Shown here piece after piece: positions 1 through 7,362 of a DNA stretch of 14,260 nt. The stretch is from NCBI GenBank assembly GCA_028692535.1, contig JAQUXD010000033.1:1-14260 (forward strand), read 5' to 3'. Within the stretch, counting starts at the first letter, position 1. The number at the start of each line of letters is the position of its first letter. The notes under the pieces are model-generated. The model had not been told where the DNA came from, did not search any database, and was given only the letters and a program-made list of their open reading frames with translations. The DNA is from Eubacteriales bacterium. Its GTDB lineage: Bacteria > Bacillota > Clostridia > Peptostreptococcales > Anaerovoracaceae. The position numbers and the translations under genes are program-made.

Positions 1-634
1 GCGTGCCCTCCGCCAGCGTGGTCCAGTGTTCGTCATCCTGTGTGAATTGTATTTTTCCTTGATTTCTTTGAATCTTTGTCCGCTCCCTGATATCGCTCAG
101 ATAACCCTCCGGCGTCAGAGCGCAGACGCCCCGGGCCACGTGGCCGTTTTCCGTCAGGGTGTTTTCGATGGAGTATCCGATCATGCAGTAGTCGTACCGT
201 TCCTGATCCTCGGCTCGAGACAGGTAGTCGTAAGCGGAAACAAAGGCATCGCGTCCGTAATAGTCATCCGCATTGATCACAGCAAAGGGCCCGTCGATCA
301 GAGGTTTCGCCTGGAGCAGGGCGTGACCGGTCCCCCAGGGTTTGTTACGACCTTCGGGGATCGAAAAGCCTTCCGGCACCGCGTCGATCTCCTGATAAGC
401 GTACTGAAGATTCATTCGCCCGGCAGCCCCCCGATCCATGATTGCCTTAAAGTCCGCTTCGATTTCTTTTTTGATGATACAAATGGCTGTCTCAAATCCG
501 GCGCGCCAGGCATCGTACAAGGAAAAGTCGATGATCAGCTCTCCGTCGCTGCCGATGGGGTCCATTTGTTTCAACCCGCCGTACCGACTGCCCATGCCGG
601 CGGCCATGATGACCAATACAGGTTTCTTGTCCAT
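1..634 (-). CDS. Sugar-phosphate nucleotidyltransferase, 3' end cut by left edge
   Basis: The N-terminal 211 residues of a nucleotidyltransferase of the GT-A-like fold are visible. Such enzymes transfer a nucleotidyl group to a sugar phosphate (or similar) to give an NDP-sugar. The start region reads VLVIMAAGMGSRYGGLKQ (residues 6-23), the nucleotide-binding loop with its downstream Lys. PWGTGHAL near residue 100 matches the family's second substrate loop, and NADDYYG near residue 120 carries the metal-binding Asp. The ATG at 634 follows AAGGAGG at good spacing. The gene lies 26 bases downstream of the membrane-anchored protein gene on the same strand, so the two are probably cotranscribed. 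The C-terminal half is outside the window, so the sugar substrate cannot be assigned. Family assignment is firm; the exact reaction is not. Confidence 0.85.
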   Translation of the reverse strand, partial: MDKKPVLVIMAAGMGSRYGGLKQMDPIGSDGELIIDFSLYDAWRAGFETAICIIKKEIEADFKAIMDRGAAGRMNLQYAYQEIDAVPEGFSIPEGRNKPWGTGHALLQAKPLIDGPFAVINADDYYGRDAFVSAYDYLSRAEDQERYDYCMIGYSIENTLTENGHVARGVCALTPEGYLSDIRERTKIQRNQGKIQFTQDDEHWTTLAEGT

Positions 635-660
635 AATTCCTCCTTATTTTCTAATACCGA

Positions 661-1545
661 CTAATACGCGGGGTCTTGGAGCAGCGTACCGTCTTTCATG
701 TAAATAGCGGCTTCATCGAAAAGGGGCTCCCGTTGCGCTTGGTTGCCCTGAACATAGGATGCGATCGTATAGTGATGTTCCAGTTCCAGATTGTCGGTGA
801 TCACTACGAGCATCGTGCAGGTTTCTCCGTCCTGCAGAGGGATCTTTTCGTCGATTTCATGTCCGTCCAGGAGGCCGATGTCGATCGGCGTCTCCGAAAG
901 GACGGTGTCGTCTACTTGGATGACAAACAAAGCTTCTTCATAAGTTACGGTGTCCGGGGACGACGATACCGGCTTTATGTCCGCGCCAAGCGTTCCGGTG
1001 ATGTGGAAGCCCTGACCGTTGCCGCCATAGGAGCCCATAAATCTGATATGCATGTAAGGAAAGATTTTATCCTGGATCCGACGCAGGGATAGGGCGTCGT
1101 TTTTCTCTGTTTTCGTGACATCTCCTTCGGCAATGACGAGGGTGGGATCCAGCTCCGCGTCAAAGATCTTTGCGTTCACCGTCAGCGAAAAAGACGTGCC
1201 GTTTCTTTCCATGGGAAGAATCTTGTCCCCGAAATCCAAGCTCACGGCTGTTCCGTTACGGACTTCTTTGGGAAGGAGGGTATAGGTGACCGGGACGGTG
1301 AGATCGGCTGCATCCGGAACCCCGATAGTCGTTTGGATCTGTTCGATATAACTTGCCTGTTTTTCCAGCCTATCGTCCACGTTCGTATATATGGAGCTGA
1401 TCTGCGTGTTTACGGAGTCCTGCAGTGTCCACAAGGAAGAAGTGGTTTGCGCAAGCTGTCTTTCCAATTCGGCGATCTTGAGATAGGAGAGGCCTTGTGC
1501 AAGCAGGAGGGCAAGAATCAACAGAAAAGGGATGTTTTTCTTCAT
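661..1545 (-). CDS. Membrane-anchored coiled-coil protein of unknown function
   Basis: I do not recognise a family for this 294-residue protein. The N-terminus is MKKN followed by a hydrophobic stretch (about residues 5-20) with no clear signal peptidase site, so it most likely acts as a signal anchor with the rest outside the membrane. Residues about 24-72 are rich in Leu, Gln, Glu and Ser with few Pro or Gly and look like a short coiled coil. From about residue 83 to the end the sequence alternates hydrophobic and polar residues with many Thr, Val and Asp, as expected for beta-sandwich-like extracellular domains. There are no cysteines in the visible mature region and no catalytic motif. 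The ATG at 1545 is preceded by only a weak purine-rich site (AGAGAAAG). It is the first gene of a likely pair with the nucleotidyltransferase and diverges from the PAP2 gene. A cell-surface role is inference only. Confidence 0.7.
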   Translation of the reverse strand: MKKNIPFLLILALLLAQGLSYLKIAELERQLAQTTSSLWTLQDSVNTQISSIYTNVDDRLEKQASYIEQIQTTIGVPDAADLTVPVTYTLLPKEVRNGTAVSLDFGDKILPMERNGTSFSLTVNAKIFDAELDPTLVIAEGDVTKTEKNDALSLRRIQDKIFPYMHIRFMGSYGGNGQGFHITGTLGADIKPVSSSPDTVTYEEALFVIQVDDTVLSETPIDIGLLDGHEIDEKIPLQDGETCTMLVVITDNLELEHHYTIASYVQGNQAQREPLFDEAAIYMKDGTLLQDPAY

Positions 1546-1675
1546 AAAATACCAGCTTTCTCTAAAAAATATGGTCGTCTCAAAAGAGTGGTCCTGTACA
1601 AAACGACCGTTGCCATATAGTATATCATAGAGCTTGCAAAATATTTAGACAGATGAAAACAAAGGAGAGGGATCA

Positions 1676-2377
1676 TTGAAAAAAACAGTTCGCATGCAGG
1701 ACCGATGGATCTTTATTCTCGGAGCGGCGGGATTTGCCGCAACAGCCCTGCTCATGATGAACGGCAGCCTGGAGCGCCTGGACCTGATGATTCAGACGAG
1801 TGTATTGCAGGGAAGAACTCCGACGCTGACGTCGTTGCTGATTCCCCTCACCTACAGCGGAAACTGGCAGGCAGTCACTCCGATGTGCCTGGTTCTGCTT
1901 CTGATCCCGAGAGCCCGGAGGGCTTATGGCATTCCCCTGACCCTGGCCGCGCTTTCCGCCGTGCTTTCTTACCAGGTGCTGAAACACTTGTTTTCCAGGG
2001 TGCGGCCCGATGTGTCCCTGCACTTGCTGGAACAGGGCGGATACAGTTTCCCCAGCGGCCACAGCCTGACCGGCTTTCTGGTCTGGGGCACTTTGATCCT
2101 GCTTCTGCTCTATTATTACGGCACAGACGGCGCCGAGCTGCCTTTGTACAAAAAAGAAGAGGGCGCCGTTCCCTTCATTCGTTCGGAAAGGCGCCTCAAG
2201 GTCGTGTGCGGCATACTCTTTCTATATATCGGGCTGATGGGCTTTTCCCGGATCTACGTGGGCGTCCACTGGCCCAGCGACGTGCTGGGGAGCTGGTTTC
2301 TGGCTCTGCCGATTTTGGTGATGCTCAAAAGGATCATTTGGAAGCAGGATGCTTCAGATAGTCCTCCAGAAAAGTAA
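1676..2377 (+). CDS. PAP2-family integral membrane phosphatase
   Basis: This is a 233-residue type 2 phosphatidic acid phosphatase superfamily protein, a class that removes phosphate from lipid phosphates such as phosphatidate, phosphatidylglycerophosphate or undecaprenyl pyrophosphate. All three signature motifs are present in order: K103-HLFSRV-RP (to 111), PSGH (126-129) and SR(191-192) with H198 and D202. Several hydrophobic segments (about 12-28, 67-78, 88-101, 132-148, 175-190, 203-217) suggest a six-helix membrane protein with the active site at the outer face. The start is TTG at 1676, five bases after AAAGGAGAGG; the first ATG in frame lies 18 bases later, too far from that site. A polar insert (about 150-172) lies between motifs 2 and 3. 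The 3' end overlaps the convergent aroQ gene by 44 bases. The substrate cannot be told from sequence. Confidence 0.9.
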   Translation: MKKTVRMQDRWIFILGAAGFAATALLMMNGSLERLDLMIQTSVLQGRTPTLTSLLIPLTYSGNWQAVTPMCLVLLLIPRARRAYGIPLTLAALSAVLSYQVLKHLFSRVRPDVSLHLLEQGGYSFPSGHSLTGFLVWGTLILLLLYYYGTDGAELPLYKKEEGAVPFIRSERRLKVVCGILFLYIGLMGFSRIYVGVHWPSDVLGSWFLALPILVMLKRIIWKQDASDSPPEK

Positions 2378-2783
2378 TGGCTTCTTCGTAGCCGGCGGGG
2401 CCGTGGCCGGCAATGGTGCGGACACAGGCTTTGCCGGCGAAGGAGATCCTTCGGTATTCCTCGCGGGCGGAGATGTCGGTCAGGTGGACCTCCACCGCGG
2501 GAATACCCACGGCCCGCAACGCATCCAGAATGGCGATGCTGGTGTGGGTGTAGGCGGCCGGGTTGATCACGATCCCGTCAAACCGTCCCCGGGCCTCCTG
2601 GATCTCGTCCACGAGCGCGCCTTCGTGATTGCTCTGAAAACACTTGCATTCAAAGCCGTGCTTTTTGCAGGCTTTTTCGATCCGCCGGACCAGATCCTCG
2701 TAGGTCTCTCTGCCGTAGAGATCCGGCTCCCGCAGGCCCAGCAGATTGATGTTGGGGCCGTTGATGATCAGCAGCTTCTTCAT
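2334..2783 (-). CDS. aroQ: 3-dehydroquinate dehydratase, type II
   Basis: AroQ converts 3-dehydroquinate to 3-dehydroshikimate, step three of the shikimate pathway, as a cytosolic dodecamer in this family. The 149-residue length is typical for type II enzymes. It begins MKKLLIINGPNINLLG, followed by REPDLYG with the catalytic Tyr and neighbouring Arg loop. FQSNHEG, GIVINPAAYTHTSIAILDAL and EVHLTDISAREEYRR supply the conserved Asn and His residues of the active site. The ATG overlaps the stop of the upstream aroEK gene in an ATGA tetranucleotide (2780-2783), implying translational coupling. It is the last gene of the aro operon. No intrinsic terminator is visible after its stop, and its 3' end runs 44 bases into the opposing PAP2 gene. 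Confidence 0.96.
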   Translation of the reverse strand: MKKLLIINGPNINLLGLREPDLYGRETYEDLVRRIEKACKKHGFECKCFQSNHEGALVDEIQEARGRFDGIVINPAAYTHTSIAILDALRAVGIPAVEVHLTDISAREEYRRISFAGKACVRTIAGHGPAGYEEAITFLEDYLKHPASK

Positions 2784-4003
2784 TTTCCGATCCTTTCCCG
2801 AATGTTCTTCACCACTTCCGCAATGGAACAGTTGCTCATGATGCGGATATCCGCAAAAGCTTCGTACAAACCGATCCGCTCCCGATACAGTTCCATAACT
2901 TCTTCTCGATTCTTTGAAAGAGGCCGCCCCTTGATGGACAGTCGTCGAGGATCCCGTTCCAGCAGGAGGATGAGTCCGTTTTGCTTCAGACGGGCGTAGT
3001 TGAGGGGATCCTTGACGACGCCGCCTCCGGTGGCAATCACCAGTTTGTTTTCTTTTCCGAGCTTCTGCAGCTGCTCTGCCTCCAACTCTCGGAATACCGC
3101 CTCGCCCTCCTGTTCGAAAAGGTCCGGAATCGACAGACCGGCGGCGGCTTCCACCTCTTCGTCGGTGTCGGCAAAATCCATCCCCAGTTCCGCTGCCAAT
3201 TGTTTGCCTACGGTGGTCTTTCCGCAGCCGGGCATGCCGATCAGCACCAGATTCGTCAGATCGTTCATCAAGTCCTCCCGGATCCCTCCGATCAGTCCGT
3301 CGGGCAAGGATTGCCCCGTAAAGAGTTCCGCCGCCCGTTTGGCCTGGGCCACCAGCATGGTCAACCCTCCGCTGCAGGGGATCCCCAAAGCCTTCGCCTG
3401 GAGGATCAGCCGTGTGGAAAAAGGATTGTAGATCACGTCCAGGACTCCGCGGCATCGGGGGAAATCGACCAGGTCCAAGGGCTGTTCTTCGGTGTCGGGA
3501 TACATGCCTACCGGCGTGGTGTTTACGATCAATTCTGCATCCCGGTGCAGGTGAAGATTTCCGTAATGACTGCTGCCGCTGCGGGAAATGACCGCCGGCC
3601 GGCCGCCGCGATCCCGGACTGCGGCCCGGGCGGTCAGGGAGGTGCCGCCGCTGCCCAGTATCAGGACTTTTCGATCCCGAAAATCCAGACCGGCCTGGTC
3701 GGCCATGGCGCAGAAGCCGTCATAGTCGGTATTGTCGCCATAAATCGAGCCGTCAGGCCTTCGCACCAGCGTATTTACGCTGCCGATCTGTTTTGCCCGA
3801 TCCGAAAGCTTTTCACAAAAGGGGATCACAGACTGCTTGTACGGGATCGTCACATTCAAGCCCTGCCAGTTGCCTTCTTTGAGGAAAGGTTCCAGTTCGT
3901 CCCGTTGCAGAGGGATCAGTTCGTAGCTGTAGTGCCCGAGCTTTTCGTGGATGATCTTGCTGTAGCTGTGCTCCAGCTTTTCTCCGATCAGGCCGTATCT
4001 CAT
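2780..4003 (-). CDS. aroEK: Fused shikimate dehydrogenase-shikimate kinase (AroE-AroK)
   Basis: One 407-residue reading frame carries two enzymes. Residues 1-242 are AroE (3-dehydroshikimate + NADPH to shikimate). The substrate motif NVTIPYK has catalytic K56, followed by GSVNTL (74-79), GDNTDYDG with catalytic D93, the nucleotide loop GSGGTS (117-122), NTTPVGM (161-167), DVIYNP (189-194) and GLTMLVAQAKRAAELFTG (213-230). Residues about 247-407 are AroK (shikimate to shikimate-3-phosphate with ATP). It has the P-loop GMPGCGKTT (256-264), DTD (279-281), FRELE (304-308), GGG (326-328) and RPL in the lid (360-362). All key residues of both domains are present, so both should be active. The AroE part is short (usual length about 270-285). 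The start ATG at 4003 lies one base after the pheA stop, with GGAG eight bases upstream inside pheA. An internal start for AroK alone is also possible at M246. Confidence 0.95.
   Translation of the reverse strand: MRYGLIGEKLEHSYSKIIHEKLGHYSYELIPLQRDELEPFLKEGNWQGLNVTIPYKQSVIPFCEKLSDRAKQIGSVNTLVRRPDGSIYGDNTDYDGFCAMADQAGLDFRDRKVLILGSGGTSLTARAAVRDRGGRPAVISRSGSSHYGNLHLHRDAELIVNTTPVGMYPDTEEQPLDLVDFPRCRGVLDVIYNPFSTRLILQAKALGIPCSGGLTMLVAQAKRAAELFTGQSLPDGLIGGIREDLMNDLTNLVLIGMPGCGKTTVGKQLAAELGMDFADTDEEVEAAAGLSIPDLFEQEGEAVFRELEAEQLQKLGKENKLVIATGGGVVKDPLNYARLKQNGLILLLERDPRRLSIKGRPLSKNREEVMELYRERIGLYEAFADIRIMSNCSIAEVVKNIRERIGK
3266..3279 (-). promoter_or_regulatory. Internal ribosome binding site and ATG at the AroE/AroK junction
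   Basis: On the minus strand GGGAGG (3279-3274) precedes an in-frame ATG (codon 246, 3268-3266) by five bases, an almost ideal Shine-Dalgarno arrangement exactly at the domain boundary of the aroEK fusion. Translation from here would give a free shikimate kinase of 162 residues. It may be an active internal start or a relic of the separate aroK gene before fusion. The sequence arrangement is seen; its use is inference. Confidence 0.5.
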
Positions 4004-4004
4004 G

Positions 4005-5147
4005 TCAATACTCCGAATAGGCCCCCAGGAAGACGAAGGGATCGCAGTACCCTTTCAGGTCGCCCAGGAACTGAAGCACTTCCGGCGCATAAACGCTGGC
4101 GTCGATGTCGAAATAGAACATAAAGGCAAAATCCGTTCCCAGAATGGGACGGCTTTCAATTTTGCAGATGTTCAGCCCCAACGAAGCGAATTTGGCCACT
4201 GTTTGGTACAGAGATCCCGGGGTGTGGGGAATGGCCATCATCAGGCTGATCTTATTGGCGCCGGGGAAGATCTGCAGTTCTTTTCCGATACAGATGAACC
4301 GGGTATAGTTGTCGTCGCTGTTTTGAATGTCGTGCTGAAGAGGGGAAAGTCCATAGAGCCGGGCACAGGCCATGGAGGAAATAGCGGCCAGGTCTTTTCG
4401 TCCGCTTTCGGCCACGCGCTTGGCGGCCACTGCCGTATTCTCGCAGGACATAAAGCGGATCTCCTTATGGGCGTTCATGAAATCACTGCACTGTCCCAAG
4501 GCCTGCTCGTGGGTATAGATCTCCCGGATATCCTCCAACCGGGCGCCCTCGTTGGCCAGCAGGGAATGGTTGATCTTCAGCTTGCTGCTGCGAACGATGG
4601 AGAAACGATATTTTTTCATCAGGTCGTAGACTTCGTTGACGGAGCCGTAGGAGCTGTTTTCGATGGGCAGGATGCCGTATTTGCACAATCCCTTGTCCAC
4701 AGCGTTGAACACTGATTCAAAATTACTGAAGTACATGATGCTGGGCAGGGCAAACATTTTATCGCAGATCTGCTGGGAGTAGGATCCCTCTACACCCTGA
4801 CAGGCGACCACGGCTTTTTGAGGAAAAAGCGGAGCAGTCTTAACGATCGCAGCGCGGATCTTCTTTTCCAGGGCCGTTTCCTGAGCGACGAGTTTCACCT
4901 GCGCCGAGCGGGACAGATCGAAGAGCGTATTGAAAAAGACTTTGGTGTAAATTGCCAGCTCTTCCCCGTTTTTCTCCGTCATCCGATCCAGGATCTCCCG
5001 TTCCCGTTCTCTGTTGAGGACGTTCAGGCCGTTTTCTTTCTTGTAACGGGCCACGTCGGTGGCCAGATACATCCGTTCTTTGAAAAGCTCGGCCATCTGA
5101 TCGTCAATGTGGTCGATTTTTTTTCTGCACTCTTCCAAGTTCATCAT
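4005..5147 (-). CDS. pheA: Bifunctional chorismate mutase-prephenate dehydratase (P-protein)
   Basis: PheA turns chorismate into prephenate and then phenylpyruvate, the Phe branch. The 380 residues contain three domains in order. Residues 1-90 are an all-helical AroQ-class chorismate mutase (MMNLEECRKKIDHIDDQ, R46 in the NREREREIL stretch). Residues 112-287 are the prephenate dehydratase domain, with GVEGSYSQQ, PIENSSYGSV (161-170), THEQALGQC (212-220) and NYTRF with catalytic T282. Residues 298-380 are an ACT domain with GSLYQ (311-315) and ESRP (331-334), the Phe-binding motifs of this family, so Phe feedback inhibition is expected. The ATG at 5147 forms an ATGA overlap with the aroC stop and has AGGAG seven bases upstream; a second ATG follows directly. 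The length and domain set match proteobacterial-type P-proteins rather than the shorter monofunctional dehydratase of Bacillus. Confidence 0.96.
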   Translation of the reverse strand: MMNLEECRKKIDHIDDQMAELFKERMYLATDVARYKKENGLNVLNREREREILDRMTEKNGEELAIYTKVFFNTLFDLSRSAQVKLVAQETALEKKIRAAIVKTAPLFPQKAVVACQGVEGSYSQQICDKMFALPSIMYFSNFESVFNAVDKGLCKYGILPIENSSYGSVNEVYDLMKKYRFSIVRSSKLKINHSLLANEGARLEDIREIYTHEQALGQCSDFMNAHKEIRFMSCENTAVAAKRVAESGRKDLAAISSMACARLYGLSPLQHDIQNSDDNYTRFICIGKELQIFPGANKISLMMAIPHTPGSLYQTVAKFASLGLNICKIESRPILGTDFAFMFYFDIDASVYAPEVLQFLGDLKGYCDPFVFLGAYSEY

Positions 5148-6229
5148 CGTTTGTCTCCTAAGTATAGATCATATAGCGCAATGGCGGTGGCAGCTTCCAC
5201 GCAGGGCACGGCCCGGGGCACCACACAGGGGTCGTGCCGTCCTTTGACGGTGAGCTGCGTATTTGTGCCGGTGGACAGATCCACGGAATCCTGGGGCAGG
5301 CCGATGGAAGGCGTGGGCTTGAAAGCTGCTCGGAAAATCAGGGGCATGCCCGAGGCCAGTCCACCCAGAATGCCGCCGTTGTGGTTGGTCTTCGTGCGAA
5401 CCCGTCCGCCTTCGTAACAAAAAGCATCGTTGTTGACGCTGCCGGTGGACCGAGCTGTTTCGAAGCCGTCCCCAAATTCGATGCCCTTGACGGCGGGGAT
5501 GCCAAAGACGGCAGCGGAGATCCGGTTTTCCAGGCCGTCAAAAATGGGTTCTCCCAACCCCGGAGGCAAGCCCAGCACGCAGCACTCCACGATGCCGCCT
5601 ACGGAATCCTTTCGAGCGGCGGCATCCAGAATATGGGTCTCCATGCTCTGACCGGCCTGTCTGTCCAAAACGGGAAAAGGTGCTTGCTGAAGCTCCTTCA
5701 GAGCTTCCGGCGTAGTGTTTACAGGGTCGAAAGGACGGTCTTCCACGGACCCGACGGAACGGATGTGGGCGCCTATATAAATTTCCTTCTCTTCCAGAAG
5801 CTGGGCGCACAGGGCTCCGGCAAAGACCAGTGGCGCGGTAAGCCGGGCTGAAAAATGACCACCTCCCCGGATATCGTTGGCGCCGCCTGTTTTGATATAG
5901 GCGGTGTAGTCGGCGTGACCGGGCCGGGGGATGTGCTTGAGTTCATCGTAGTCTTCGGAGCGTGTGTCTTTGTTCCGGAAGACAGCGCAAAGGGGCGCGC
6001 CGCAGGTCTTGCCGCCGGCAAGGCCCGACAGGATCTCCGGCAGGTCCGGTTCTTTCCGTGGAGAAGAGAGGGCGCTCCCTCCGGGAGCCCGGCGCTTCAG
6101 CCGGGACAGGATTCGATCCATGTCCGGCTCGATGCCGGCAGGCAGTCCGTCGATGACCACACCCAGAGCTTCCGAGTGGGACTGGCCAAAGAGCTGGATC
6201 CTCAGGTATTTTCCGAAATCAGATGACAT
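5144..6229 (-). CDS. aroC: Chorismate synthase
   Basis: AroC removes phosphate from EPSP to give chorismate, the branch-point compound, using reduced FMN. Starting at the ATG at 6229 the protein has 361 residues, normal for the family, and begins MSSDFGKYLRIQLFG. GGAGG lies eight bases before this ATG; two upstream in-frame ATGs (6250, 6235) either precede that site or sit only two bases after it. Motifs: GQSHSEALG with the first catalytic His (the usual form is GESHG), GGGHFSARLTAP (usually GGGRxSARET) and RHDPCVVPRAVPCVEA with the second catalytic His. The two substitutions look like a Clostridia-type variant, since catalytic residues are kept. The start overlaps the aroA end by 11 bases, and the stop overlaps the pheA start by 4. 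Confidence 0.95.
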   Translation of the reverse strand: MSSDFGKYLRIQLFGQSHSEALGVVIDGLPAGIEPDMDRILSRLKRRAPGGSALSSPRKEPDLPEILSGLAGGKTCGAPLCAVFRNKDTRSEDYDELKHIPRPGHADYTAYIKTGGANDIRGGGHFSARLTAPLVFAGALCAQLLEEKEIYIGAHIRSVGSVEDRPFDPVNTTPEALKELQQAPFPVLDRQAGQSMETHILDAAARKDSVGGIVECCVLGLPPGLGEPIFDGLENRISAAVFGIPAVKGIEFGDGFETARSTGSVNNDAFCYEGGRVRTKTNHNGGILGGLASGMPLIFRAAFKPTPSIGLPQDSVDLSTGTNTQLTVKGRHDPCVVPRAVPCVEAATAIALYDLYLGDKR

Positions 6230-7361
6230 GGGCATTTCCTCCAAGCGCATTGTAATCGGTAAAAAATTCAGGATAGGATTTGGAGACCGCCTGGGCGTCC
6301 CGGATCATCACCGGGCCGCGGCTTACTGTGGCGGCAATGGCCGCGGCCATGACGATTCGATGATCTTGGAAGCTGTTTACGGTCCCGCCGTCCAGACTTC
6401 CGGTCCCATCGATGATCAGATCGTCGTCATCGTTTCGGATCCGGCCGCCCAGGGCTTGGATCATGGCTTTGACCGATTCGATCCGGTCGCTTTCCTTGAG
6501 GCGGAGACGGCCGCAGTTTCGCAGAACGGTGCTTTCTTTTTTTCCGCAGGCCAGCACCGCCAGGATCGGGACCAGATCGGGGATCTCCCGCACATCCGTG
6601 TCGGTTTCACCGCTGTCCAGGATGGTTCGGATCCGCCGGTCTGCCTGGAGGGATTCATTCGAAAGGCCCAGAACATCTATCGAAGACCCGAGGGCTGATG
6701 CTGCAAGCCAGAATGCGCCGTTGCTCCAGTCTCCTTCTACCGTAAAAAAGGCTGGCGCGCGATAAGCTTGTCCTCCGGGGATGCTCCAGCCTTTTGCTTC
6801 GGGCAGGATCCGGATGCCGAAGCGGGTTTGGCAATCCAGCGTCATGTCCACGTAGGCGCCGCTTTCCAGGTCGGTGGTCAGGATCAGTTCGCTGTCCCCC
6901 TCCAGAAGAGGCAGGGCCAGAAGCAGGCCGCTGATGTATTGGGAACTGATGTTTCCGGGGATCTCGTAGCGACCGCTCTGCAAGCGGCCGGAAAGGCGAA
7001 AGGGCAGCGCAGGTCGGGAAAAACGGGTGCCGTGCTGCGTCAGGAGGCTCAAGAGAGGTTCCATGGGGCGCCGGGGCAGCCGCCCTTCTCCCGTAAAGGT
7101 GACATCCAGTCCCAGGGCGGCTGCGATGGGCACCAGAAGCCGGAGCGTGGTGCCGCTCTCGCGGCAGTCTGCCGCGCCGGCGCCCCGCAGGATCTCCAAA
7201 GCCTGTCTTGTGGCGATCAAATCTTCTGAAGGCTTTTCAATGGAAATCAGCTCCGGATTTCCGCTCAGGGCGGCGCAGATCATGGCCCGATGGGCCTGGG
7301 ATTTGCTGGGGATACTGTGGATCCTTCCGTTCAGGATCGAGGGTTGGATCAGAATGTTCAT
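6219..7361 (-). CDS. aroA: 3-phosphoshikimate 1-carboxyvinyltransferase (EPSP synthase), short form
   Basis: AroA joins PEP to shikimate-3-phosphate to form EPSP. Motifs in order are SKSQAHR with K20, ESGTTLR (68-74), RRPM (97-100), SSQYISGLLLALPL (139-152), EGDWSNGAFWLAA (209-221), catalytic D262 in PDLVPILAVL, LKESDRI (288-294), DHRIVMA (333-339) and SKSYPEFF (360-367). At 380 residues it is shorter than the usual 420-430. Most of the gap lies between S45-ED and E68, where about 22 residues of the N-terminal lobe are missing compared with E. coli. The usual Asn before (A/S)GT is Glu68, and the position of E. coli P101 is Leu75. The substrate residues are otherwise intact. The ATG at 7361 lies one base after the aroB stop, with GGAG four bases upstream. 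Confidence 0.95.
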   Translation of the reverse strand: MNILIQPSILNGRIHSIPSKSQAHRAMICAALSGNPELISIEKPSEDLIATRQALEILRGAGAADCRESGTTLRLLVPIAAALGLDVTFTGEGRLPRRPMEPLLSLLTQHGTRFSRPALPFRLSGRLQSGRYEIPGNISSQYISGLLLALPLLEGDSELILTTDLESGAYVDMTLDCQTRFGIRILPEAKGWSIPGGQAYRAPAFFTVEGDWSNGAFWLAASALGSSIDVLGLSNESLQADRRIRTILDSGETDTDVREIPDLVPILAVLACGKKESTVLRNCGRLRLKESDRIESVKAMIQALGGRIRNDDDDLIIDGTGSLDGGTVNSFQDHRIVMAAAIAATVSRGPVMIRDAQAVSKSYPEFFTDYNALGGNAHVI

Positions 7362-7362
7362 A

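Noticed and set aside
1546..1675. Divergent promoters between the coiled-coil protein and PAP2 genes
   Set aside because: Single boxes such as TATACT (minus) and TTGCCA or TATAGT (plus) occur, but no pair has acceptable spacing, so no promoter is called. A six-base inverted pair GGTCGT/ACGACC is present but too short to claim.
2981..4123. 380-codon open frame on the plus strand opposite aroEK
   Set aside because: It lies antisense to a gene with intact AroE and AroK motifs, has no ribosome binding site of note, and its composition (rich in Arg, Gly, Pro, Gln) is that of a shadow frame.
6230..6250. Upstream ATG starts for aroC
   Set aside because: The Shine-Dalgarno GGAGG lies between the first ATG and the second one, and only the third ATG (6229) has proper spacing and fits the family N-terminus.
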